Shown: positions 18,261-25,834 of the stretch, one piece after another
Layout of the letters: each line of letters opens with the position of its first letter
Position numbering within the stretch: the first letter of the stretch is position 1
Assembly (NCBI RefSeq): GCF_007004725.1
Contig: NZ_ML660170.1
Coordinates: 273,162 to 337,161 of the forward strand
Direction: 5' to 3'
Source of the DNA: Aliikangiella coralliicola
GTDB taxonomy: Bacteria > Pseudomonadota > Gammaproteobacteria > Enterobacterales > Kangiellaceae
DNA: 64,000 bases
Position numbers and translations under genes: made by a program
Notes under the pieces: generated by a model
Told to the model about the DNA's origin: nothing
Databases searched by the model: none
The model's input: only the letters and a program-made list of their open reading frames with translations

Positions 18261-18293
18261 AAAAAAGCGGGAGATGCAACTCCCGCTTTTTTT
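18261..18293 (-). terminator. Intrinsic terminator after uspE-like gene
   Basis: A perfect stem (AAGCGGGAG / CTCCCGCTT, extended by A/T pairs) with a 6-base loop is flanked by A-runs on the left and T-runs on the right. It can therefore terminate in both directions; it lies 21 bases past the stop of the minus-strand universal stress gene. Confidence 0.9.
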
Positions 18294-18313
18294 ACGAAAA
18301 ACTAGTTCGATTT

Positions 18314-19189
18314 TTATTTAATCACGACAACGTCAGACGGTACTTTATGCAATACATTTTCAGCAGTATTACCTAACAGGCGCCCTCTTAAGCTTGTGCG
18401 AGTTTTATTACCCAAAATAACAACATCCGCATCAATGTTTTGACTAATTCGGCAAATTTCTTTTGCCGGCTTACCCGCAACCAGGTGCAATTTGCTACGA
18501 TCAAGTCCTGCGTCTTCAACTAATCGACGAATCATCGGATCTAACGAGGCTTTCATCTTATCTTCGTAAGTTTTCGGATCAATTAAGTCCAGGTCAGCCA
18601 AAGCTTTCGGCACTGCGATCGAATAGCACGCATGAACTTCACTGTTGGTTGCTCCGGCTAATTTAATCGCCTGGCGCATAATATCTTCGTTAAGATCGAG
18701 TGTTCTTTGGCTGGTTGAACCTAAATCTAGAGCTGCTAATACTACACCCCCTTCTTTCCATGGTTTGTCGCCAACAATCATCACAGGCTCAGGACAGTGG
18801 CGCATTAATTGCCAATCAGATGGTGTATACATAAACGCTTCGGAGCGATGACCTGATTTAAATACCATATCGAACGATTTTTGATCACATCGTGCAATAA
18901 CCCAACGCTCAAAAGATTTTTCCCAAACAACATCAACATGGATTTTAACATCTCCCAAGTCGATACCTTCTAAAAAGGTATCCATTACCTCTTGTTTGCG
19001 GTCGATGTAGTTATGATGGACTTTGCGTTTTTCTTCATGAGATAGAATTTCAGAACTATCGACACCCGGCGCATGAACAAAACCGACAAACTCGATTTTC
19101 GCTCCCGTGTTTTTAGCTATTTCTAACGCATGATAAAAAGCTGACTGCTTTCCGCCTTCCTTATCTGCAATAACCAATAATTCTCTCAT
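18314..19189 (-). CDS. uspE: Tandem universal stress protein (UspE-like)
   Basis: 291 residues made of two Usp domains (about 1-145 and 150-291). The start is put at the ATG at 19189 (MRELLVIADKEGG), with GGAG 9 bases upstream; a longer frame adds eight residues without support. The second domain has the ATP-binding-like C-terminus 'VVILGNKTRTSLRGRLLGNTAENVLHKVPSDVVVIK', fitting the G-2x-G-9x-G-S/T pattern approximately (Asn-Thr at the end). E. coli UspE has the same two-domain layout and is linked to stress, motility and aggregation. It is read alone and followed by a strong terminator. Confidence 0.85.
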   Translation of the reverse strand: MRELLVIADKEGGKQSAFYHALEIAKNTGAKIEFVGFVHAPGVDSSEILSHEEKRKVHHNYIDRKQEVMDTFLEGIDLGDVKIHVDVVWEKSFERWVIARCDQKSFDMVFKSGHRSEAFMYTPSDWQLMRHCPEPVMIVGDKPWKEGGVVLAALDLGSTSQRTLDLNEDIMRQAIKLAGATNSEVHACYSIAVPKALADLDLIDPKTYEDKMKASLDPMIRRLVEDAGLDRSKLHLVAGKPAKEICRISQNIDADVVILGNKTRTSLRGRLLGNTAENVLHKVPSDVVVIK

Positions 19190-19460
19190 TTCTATCTCCA
19201 AGCAAATTAACAATAAATTTTACTGCTACGTATTCTATCAACAAACATCGTTTAGGTCATAACAGAATTAATAATTTTGCCTTATATTTTAATAACATTG
19301 AGCACTATCTCAAATAATTATCTCGATCATCATTTGATTTAACCAATCGAGCGTAAAACTAACCAATATTGAGGATATGGTTTATACTGTGACCTGAGAC
19401 AAGCGTTTTAGAACTGGCTCTGTAGTTTAAGGAATATTTCACCATTTTTGTCGAGGTAAT

Positions 19461-21962
19461 ATGGCGCAGTTGGCGGAAGCTAGACAATTATTATTAGTTA
19501 ATTCAAATCCTGACCGTCTCAAAACATTAGAGGCTTTATTAAAGAATGGAACCGATTTCGAGATTTTAACAGCTTCAAATGCAAAAGAGGCCGTCGAACT
19601 TCTTAAAGCAGAAATAATCCATTTTGTGGTCAGTAATATTAAATTACCGGATTTTGACGGTTGGCGTTTAGCGCGCTTAGTCCGCTCCGGAGTGCTAAGA
19701 TGTGCCGCAGATACCCCCTTCGTCATTGTCGCTAATACCTGGTGTCAACATATCGCCAGCACAACAGCGAGAGAATTTGGTATTAATCGACTGATTGCTT
19801 TTGAAGAAAACCCCAAACTCCTCGATATTATTAATGGCGATCAGTTAACTCCCCTGGAAGACATGAAAAAAGCTTCTGTTCTGGTGATTGAGGACAATCA
19901 GGATACACGACATTTAGTGACCAGAATATTAAATCACCGTTTTCAAATTGAAGTTGCTGAAGATGGAGAGTCAGGATTGGAGAAATGGCGGCAGCGTAAT
20001 TATTCACTTGTGCTTCTTGACGTAATGCTGCCGGGTATTTCCGGAAATCAGGTCTTGGGCGAAATTTTAAAAGAAACCCCCTCTCAATCTGTCGTTATAA
20101 TGACCGCAAACCATACCATGGAGCTGGCCGAGGAATTGATGCTCAAGGGCGCCGCTGATTTTGTCACAAAACCCTTTAGAGCGGAGCAACTCAGACGCGT
20201 CTGCGAAACGGCGGCACGCCGTGAAGATTTTATTATCAGTAATGAAGAATTTGCAGCGAAGGTAGACTCTCTTAACCGAAGCCGAAAAGAATACAAACGT
20301 ATTTTTGAAGCCCATCAACATTTGCTCGATCAGTTAGGCAGTGTCGTTATCGAACTCAATACTAGCGGCCACATCTGTTTTCTAAATCGTGCCTGGGAAA
20401 AACTCACGGGATACGCCATACAGGAATGCCATCAACGCTCCCTGCTCGACTTTATGGTGAAACCAGATACACCGGGAGTCTACATTTCAAATGAGTTAGA
20501 CACCGTTTTATCTGGTAATGTTACTTCTCACCGCTTTGAATTCCGATTGAAAAATAAATTCAAAGAAGAGCTTTGGGTTGAGGCAAGATTTGAAATTACC
20601 CTTTCAAAAGATCACAAGTCTCGCAGTATTTCCGGCACCATCGATAATGTAACTGCGCGCAAAAAAGCCCAAAGAGATCTTGAATACCTGGCCATGCATG
20701 ACGGATTAACCGGGTTATTTAATCGCCACTATTTTGAAACTGAACTCAGACAATTTACAGCCACCGCATCCCGTGGAAACGGCCCACATTCACTACTTTA
20801 CATCGATCTTGATCATTTCAAGGTTATCAATGACACACTTGGCCACCATCACGGTGATATCGTATTAAGAAATATTTCATCGCTTGTTACCACCCGATTG
20901 AGAGAATCAGATATTCTTTCCAGAATCGGTGGCGACGAGTTCGCCCTGTTGCTACCTAACACCAATCAACAAACGGCACTCATGATCGCCGACGATATTT
21001 GTCGACTATTAGATGATTATCAATGTAGCCTCGAAGGACAATCGTTTAAGGTTAACTGTTCGATTGGTATTTCTGAAATCAGCGGCGTCGAAGCCAGCGC
21101 CGAAGAATACATGAAACAGGCCGATATCGCGCTCTACGCGGCCAAAAAGCAAGGGCGAAATCTAGCCCACGTTTATGATAAAAATGACACTCATAGCAAA
21201 GCATTACAAGCCAGCTTAGAATGGGCGCGAAAACTACACCAGGCAGTCGCAGACGATAATCTGGAACTTTATTTTCAGCCAGTTGTTGAAATTGCCAGTC
21301 GGCAGACGGTTTACCATGAAGCGCTGGTCAGACTGAAAATAGAAAATCGAGTAGTATCACCTGGAGAATTTATTCCCGCGCTTGAACGCGAGGGCGACAT
21401 GAATTTACTCGATCGCCAAGTGGTCAGTAAGGCGATCAAATATTTACACGACTACCCTTCTCTCAACAAAATAGCCATTAATCTCTCCGCCCAAGGTTTC
21501 GGCGATGAGAGGCTGGTACCTTTGATAAAAGAAAAACTCAGACAACACCGAGTTGACGGTCGGCGTATCATCTTTGAACTCACTGAAAGTGCTAGTTTGA
21601 GCAACATTACTGCCACCAGACAAATTGTTTCAAAAATCAGAGAATTGGGCTGCGAGTTCTCCATCGATGACTTTGGTACCGGTTTTAGCACTTTCAATTA
21701 TCTGAAACAACTTCCGGCCCAATCGGTAAAAATAGATGGCTCGTTTATTGTTGATTTAACGACCAATGCGGTCGACCTGGCCCTGGTTAAAGCTATTTAT
21801 GAAGTCGCAACAGCGCTAGACAAAAAAACGGTCGCCGAATTTGTCGAAAACGAGCAAACCCTCATTCTTTTGAAGAAGATAGGTGTGACTTATGCGCAAG
21901 GGTACCATTTGGGTAAACCGCTGCCAGTAGAAAAGCTATTTGCTCAAAGTGCCGTTTGTTAG
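19461..21962 (+). CDS. REC-REC-PAS-GGDEF-EAL cyclic-di-GMP signalling protein
   Basis: 833 residues, cytoplasmic. Domains in order: REC1 (about 8-125), REC2 (137-255), a helical linker, PAS (about 285-400), GGDEF (405-570) and EAL (585-830). REC1 has Asn59 where the phosphoacceptor Asp should be ('VVSNIKLP') and is probably not phosphorylated. REC2 is intact (Asp187 and Lys237). The cyclase site reads 'RIGGDEF' (490-494) and has an upstream inhibitory RxxD site (Arg481, Asp484). The EAL domain keeps E-A-L (620-622), 'ELTES' and 'IDDFGTGFS', so both synthesis and hydrolysis are possible. No cognate kinase is adjacent, although a degenerate one lies at 17346. The ATG at 19461 follows GAGGTAAT. 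Confidence 0.93.
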   Translation: MAQLAEARQLLLVNSNPDRLKTLEALLKNGTDFEILTASNAKEAVELLKAEIIHFVVSNIKLPDFDGWRLARLVRSGVLRCAADTPFVIVANTWCQHIASTTAREFGINRLIAFEENPKLLDIINGDQLTPLEDMKKASVLVIEDNQDTRHLVTRILNHRFQIEVAEDGESGLEKWRQRNYSLVLLDVMLPGISGNQVLGEILKETPSQSVVIMTANHTMELAEELMLKGAADFVTKPFRAEQLRRVCETAARREDFIISNEEFAAKVDSLNRSRKEYKRIFEAHQHLLDQLGSVVIELNTSGHICFLNRAWEKLTGYAIQECHQRSLLDFMVKPDTPGVYISNELDTVLSGNVTSHRFEFRLKNKFKEELWVEARFEITLSKDHKSRSISGTIDNVTARKKAQRDLEYLAMHDGLTGLFNRHYFETELRQFTATASRGNGPHSLLYIDLDHFKVINDTLGHHHGDIVLRNISSLVTTRLRESDILSRIGGDEFALLLPNTNQQTALMIADDICRLLDDYQCSLEGQSFKVNCSIGISEISGVEASAEEYMKQADIALYAAKKQGRNLAHVYDKNDTHSKALQASLEWARKLHQAVADDNLELYFQPVVEIASRQTVYHEALVRLKIENRVVSPGEFIPALEREGDMNLLDRQVVSKAIKYLHDYPSLNKIAINLSAQGFGDERLVPLIKEKLRQHRVDGRRIIFELTESASLSNITATRQIVSKIRELGCEFSIDDFGTGFSTFNYLKQLPAQSVKIDGSFIVDLTTNAVDLALVKAIYEVATALDKKTVAEFVENEQTLILLKKIGVTYAQGYHLGKPLPVEKLFAQSAVC

Positions 21963-22384
21963 TTATCAGCGTCGATGAAATGTGAAAATTCACAATATGA
22001 TTTCAAGCTTGAATTCATGACGACCAAGGCCCCCCAAAGGCAATCAACGAGTGCAGTTTTAACATTCCGTTTTTTGCCAAAATGGCCAAAGACAACATCG
22101 CTTTCCTAATTTTTCACTAATAATTTCAGATCACTGCTAAATTTGCCCTTTTACAGTCCTTATAAATGCCGCAGTGCACTAGTGACGAGGGTTATTAATA
22201 TTTTTTATTGACTCTTGAGATGACTAATACGGCCATTTTAGGTTATTTTAGGCTATCGCAATATTGAGATTGTTTGACAAAAAAATCTCTTCTGATTAAT
22301 TTTTGTTCTAAGCTTATAACTCTGAGTGTTTTCTCGGCGCTTTGTTTTTGCAGTTACCAGACAATAAGATGTAAGAGGTATGGT
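21963..22384. promoter_or_regulatory. Leader region of the ThDP/citrate-synthase-like/AsnB operon, with direct repeat
   Basis: 422 bases without a gene. ATTTTAGG occurs twice in direct orientation at 22235-22242 and 22245-22252, exactly 10 bases apart, about 135 bases before the start codon. A -35-like TTGACT lies at 22208-22213, but I see no good -10 at normal spacing. An in-frame upstream extension of the next gene exists (TTG at 22274) but encodes an unrelated hydrophobic peptide. AAGAGGT at 22373-22379 is the ribosome binding site for the ATG at 22385. Confidence 0.45.
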
Positions 22385-24190
22385 ATGAATTTATCACTGA
22401 TCGCCAACGACGACTCGAAACCTGAGGCTCAGATGCCCCATCCTCAAGATAACGCAGATCTAATTATCGAATATCTGAAAACACTGGAAGTTGACTATGT
22501 ATTTGGCGTACCTGGTGGTGCGATCGAACCGCTTTATAATGCCCTGGCCCGAAGTCAAGCCGCGGGAGGCCCCAGAGCCATTATTGCGAGACATGAGGCA
22601 GGCGCGGCATTTATGGCAGAAGGCTATGCCAGGGAAACAGGTAAACTAGGCGTTTGTTGTGCAACCACAGGTCCGGGAGCAACTAACTTGCTCACCGGCA
22701 CGGCTTCGGCTTTCGCAGATAATGTCCCCATGCTGGTTATCACAGCGCAAACACCACTACCAAAATTTGGGAAAAATGCGCTGCAAGAGTCATCGTGTAC
22801 CGCCATCGACACCGTCGGCATATTCCGCCATTGCACCCGGTATAATACACTCGTCTCCCATACCGAGCAGCTAAACAACAAAGTTATTAGCGCAATCATG
22901 TCGGCTAACCGAGTACCATCGGGACCATCTCATATTAGTATTCCGTCTGATATTCTTCGGCAAAAACCTTCTGAAAATGTGAAGATTAAAGCCGAACGAC
23001 TGAAACAAGAATTTACCTTAACGGACAATGCCGCGGTCGAACAGTTGACCGACATGCTCTCCAGCGCGTGGCGAGTCGCCCTGTTTTTAGGTAAAGGTTG
23101 CGGAAGCTCAATTGATGAAATCATGGAATTTGCCGAGCTGACCAGGGCACCGATTATGACCGGACCGGCCGGTAAACGCTGGATCAATGGGTTTCATCCC
23201 CTCTACCGCGGTGTCTATGGTTTTGCAGGACATCAAAGTGCCGAAGAAACCATGAAGGATGATACTATCGACCTGGTGTTGGCCGTCGGGACACAGATTA
23301 CCGAGCTGGGAACCGGGGGTTGGCAATCATCATTACTAAGTGATCGACTTGTGCATATTGACTCAACCGTCGAGCATTTTTCCCGCTCCCCCATGGCGCA
23401 GCTGCACGTTTGCGGTGATTTGAAATCTATATTTCAACAGTTGAATGAAAATGTGAGGCTAGGAATAAAATGGGGTCGCACTTGGGATGCCGTTGATCCA
23501 GTTAAGCAAAACTATCTCGATCATCATATTCCAAGTACCAACCACGGCTACCAAATCCGTCAGAACGAGCCAGATAAGTGCTTTTCCAATGACATACCGC
23601 TTAAACCTCAGCGTATCGCCACAGAATTTAGTCGGCGTATTCCATCTACTTTCAGAATTCACCTGGACGCCGGCAACGTCTGGTCGTGGTTCACTCACTA
23701 TTTCCATCGCGCCAGTGCTAAAGGCCACTATCATATCGCGATGGGCCTGGGTTCTATGGGCTGGGCAATTGGCGCTTCGGTCGGTAACGCGTTAGGTAGC
23801 AACGAGCCGAGTGTTTGTATTACCGGCGATGGTAGTTACTTAATGTCTGGTCAGGAAATCACAACCGCACTGCAACAAAAGTTACCGGTGATTTACGTGG
23901 TCTTCAATGACAGTGCCCTGGGAATGGTCATGCACGGCCAACGACTCGGTGGCGCCGAACAGATTGGATTTCAACTGCCGCCCATCAATTTCGCAAAAAT
24001 GGCCGAAGCAATGGGCATTGAAGGTATCCGGGTGGAAACCCCTGAAGATTTGGTCAATATTGACTGGAAAAGACTTGGTGAAAAACAAGGACCAACCATG
24101 ATCGATTTGTTGGTTGACGGTGAGGAAATTCCACCCATGGGTCAAAGGGTCAAAGGGTTGGCCAATGAGTCAGCTACTCCGGGAGGCTAA
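22385..24190 (+). CDS. ThDP-dependent enzyme of the acetolactate synthase family
   Basis: 601 residues from the ATG at 22385, which has AAGAGGT five bases upstream. The three-domain layout fits the acetolactate synthase superfamily: N-terminal pyrimidine-binding domain with the catalytic Glu71 in 'IIARHEAGAAFMAEGYAR', a central domain, and a C-terminal ThDP-binding motif 'GDG' (481-483) ending in 'FNDSALGMV' (Asn508, Asp509). Such enzymes decarboxylate 2-oxoacids and transfer the resulting carbanion or acyl group; substrates range from pyruvate to glyoxylate and glyceraldehyde-3-phosphate. It starts an operon with two citrate-synthase-like proteins and an AsnB-like enzyme. No small regulatory ilvH-type subunit is next to it, so branched-chain amino acid synthesis is unlikely. 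The true substrate is unknown. Confidence 0.85.
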   Translation: MNLSLIANDDSKPEAQMPHPQDNADLIIEYLKTLEVDYVFGVPGGAIEPLYNALARSQAAGGPRAIIARHEAGAAFMAEGYARETGKLGVCCATTGPGATNLLTGTASAFADNVPMLVITAQTPLPKFGKNALQESSCTAIDTVGIFRHCTRYNTLVSHTEQLNNKVISAIMSANRVPSGPSHISIPSDILRQKPSENVKIKAERLKQEFTLTDNAAVEQLTDMLSSAWRVALFLGKGCGSSIDEIMEFAELTRAPIMTGPAGKRWINGFHPLYRGVYGFAGHQSAEETMKDDTIDLVLAVGTQITELGTGGWQSSLLSDRLVHIDSTVEHFSRSPMAQLHVCGDLKSIFQQLNENVRLGIKWGRTWDAVDPVKQNYLDHHIPSTNHGYQIRQNEPDKCFSNDIPLKPQRIATEFSRRIPSTFRIHLDAGNVWSWFTHYFHRASAKGHYHIAMGLGSMGWAIGASVGNALGSNEPSVCITGDGSYLMSGQEITTALQQKLPVIYVVFNDSALGMVMHGQRLGGAEQIGFQLPPINFAKMAEAMGIEGIRVETPEDLVNIDWKRLGEKQGPTMIDLLVDGEEIPPMGQRVKGLANESATPGG

Positions 24191-24198
24191 AATCTAAA

Positions 24199-24996
24199 GT
24201 GAGTAACAAAAAAAACTTTGGCTACGCAAAGAAAACCAGCACTAGCATCCTTTATGAAAAACCGAACGAAGACAACCCTTTTGTCGCCGAGTCAGTTTAT
24301 ATCCACGGGTATAACTTAACCGAGCTCACCAGTAAAAAGTCATTTGTAGAAGTGCTTATTTTACTTTTTACCGGAGAGTTGCCTAACGCAAATGCTATGG
24401 CATTGATGAACGCGCTCATGGTTGGATTAATAAACCCAGGACCAAGAAATCCAGCCGTGCGAGCCGCAATGACCGCCGGGATTAGTAAGTCAAACACGCC
24501 TCACCTGCTACCTATTGGCTTAATGGTATTAGGTGGTGAAGATGGCGGAGCCACCGAAGTAGAAAAATCCATGAGCTTTATTTTAGAAGCTTTTTCAAAC
24601 AACAATCGATTCTATTCGTCATTTGACTTTGATAAGACAGACACTTCTGAGGGCGACTTTAAAATTGCGCCGGGATTCGGATCCTACTTTAGCCAAAGAT
24701 GCCCAGTCACCCATCAAATCGCAGAACAACTGATCGCCTTTCCTGAAACCAAATATTTAAATTGGCTCCACTCTCAAATTATCGACAGCGAAAATAATAG
24801 TGCGGGATGGTTACCTGTTGGACTGGCTGCCGCTACTTTTCTGGATTTAGGGATCAAGCCAAGAGAAGGAATCGGACTTTATCAACTATTGTGTGCGCCG
24901 GGTATTGCGGCCCACGCACTTGAACAAACTCACAAGCCACTATCATCAATGCCGTTCCTGGAAGATTCACAATATGAACTCAAGCAAAAAAGATAA
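24199..24996 (+). CDS. Citrate-synthase-fold protein I, lacking canonical catalytic residues
   Basis: 265 residues, about the size of citryl-CoA lyase and much shorter than citrate synthase (370-430). The family outline is visible: 'FVEVLILLFTGELP' early, 'LMVLGGEDGGATE' at the GPxHGGA position, 'PGFGSYFSQRCP' at the GFGHR site, and 'GLYQLLCAPGIAAHALEQ' at the C-terminus. By eye the three catalytic residues are replaced: His by Asp115, His by Ser162, and the Asp of NxDF by Ala202 (N-S-A-G-W). It may therefore be catalytically altered or a partner of the next protein. It starts at a GTG eight bases after the ThDP stop, with GGGAGG inside the end of that gene, and overlaps the next gene by 23 bases. 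Confidence 0.72.
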   Translation: MSNKKNFGYAKKTSTSILYEKPNEDNPFVAESVYIHGYNLTELTSKKSFVEVLILLFTGELPNANAMALMNALMVGLINPGPRNPAVRAAMTAGISKSNTPHLLPIGLMVLGGEDGGATEVEKSMSFILEAFSNNNRFYSSFDFDKTDTSEGDFKIAPGFGSYFSQRCPVTHQIAEQLIAFPETKYLNWLHSQIIDSENNSAGWLPVGLAAATFLDLGIKPREGIGLYQLLCAPGIAAHALEQTHKPLSSMPFLEDSQYELKQKR

Positions 24997-25801
24997 GAAC
25001 TTATCTTTCTGGACAACCAGGCGAAATAAAATTTCGACAAGCGTTGGCAAGTGGACCGGTGGAGAAGACGTTATCTGCCACGGTCATTTGATGATGAAAG
25101 ATTTATTGGGAAATATTTCCTACATGCAAATGCTGGTACTGAATATTACCGGCCGCCTGGTAGATGAAAAAGTTGCCAAATGGCTAGAAGGTAATTTTAT
25201 TGGTGTCAGCTACCCTGACGTCAGAATCTGGTGTAATACAATTGGCGCACTGGCCGGTACAACAAAAACGTCGGTTGTCTCAGCGACGGTTGCAGGAACA
25301 CTGGCGGCAGATTCTCGTGGTTACGGCGGCAGTCAAACCAGCGTTTACGGCATGAAGTTTATTCAAAATGCCCTCAAACAGAAACAATCTGGAATGACAC
25401 TCGAACAAATTATTAAAAATGCAAATTACAAAAATGGAAAACCAGTAATTACCGGTTATGCCCGTCCGGTCGCAAGAAACGACGAAAGACTGGAACCCCA
25501 TCAGCGAATGACTGAAAAATTAGGCTTCAGCGTGGGAGAACACCTTAAACTCGCCTGGGAGATTAATGACTATCTTGAGCAACACCATGACCTGGCGATG
25601 AACGTCGCCGGTTATTCTTGTGCATTTCTTTCAGACCAGGGCTTTTCTCCGCAAGAAGTTTATCGAATTAAATCATTAATGGTTGCCAGCGGCGTCACGG
25701 CTTGTTACGTGGACTATTACGAAAGAACGAGTGGTAGTTTTTTACCACAACGTTGTGATGACATCGAATATGATGGTCACCCCATCAGAACAATAGATTA
25801 A
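24974..25801 (+). CDS. Citrate-synthase-fold protein II, lacking canonical catalytic residues
   Basis: 275 residues from the ATG at 24974 (MNSSKKDKNL...), which overlaps the previous gene by 23 bases. A longer in-frame upstream extension is only a reading of the neighbour's sequence. The fold signature is again present: 'NISYMQMLVLNITGRLVDE', 'ADSRGYGGSQTSVYG' at the GPxHGGA site, 'ITGYARPVARNDERL' at GFGHRVYxxxDPR, and 'NVAGYS' at NxDFYS. The two His and the Asp correspond by eye to Tyr117, Ala163 and Ala212. Both proteins of the pair share N-x-A-G-(W/Y), so they look like diverged paralogues that could form a hetero-oligomer. Substrate unknown. Confidence 0.7.
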   Translation: MNSSKKDKNLSFWTTRRNKISTSVGKWTGGEDVICHGHLMMKDLLGNISYMQMLVLNITGRLVDEKVAKWLEGNFIGVSYPDVRIWCNTIGALAGTTKTSVVSATVAGTLAADSRGYGGSQTSVYGMKFIQNALKQKQSGMTLEQIIKNANYKNGKPVITGYARPVARNDERLEPHQRMTEKLGFSVGEHLKLAWEINDYLEQHHDLAMNVAGYSCAFLSDQGFSPQEVYRIKSLMVASGVTACYVDYYERTSGSFLPQRCDDIEYDGHPIRTID

Positions 25802-25834
25802 ATATTCGAACGCAATTAAGGTGTGGAGTGAAAT

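Noticed and set aside
22274..22384. Hydrophobic N-terminal extension (possible signal peptide) of the ThDP enzyme
   Set aside because: It would need a TTG start without a ribosome binding site, while the ATG at 22385 has AAGAGGT five bases upstream; ThDP enzymes of this family are cytoplasmic.
22385..24190. Housekeeping acetolactate synthase (ilv)
   Set aside because: No ilvH/ilvN small subunit or other ilv gene nearby; the context is two citrate-synthase-like proteins and AsnB.
24893..24973. Longer N-terminus for citrate-synthase-like protein II, starting inside protein I
   Set aside because: The extension only re-reads the coding sequence of protein I in another frame; the ATG at 24974 gives a plausible short N-terminus.
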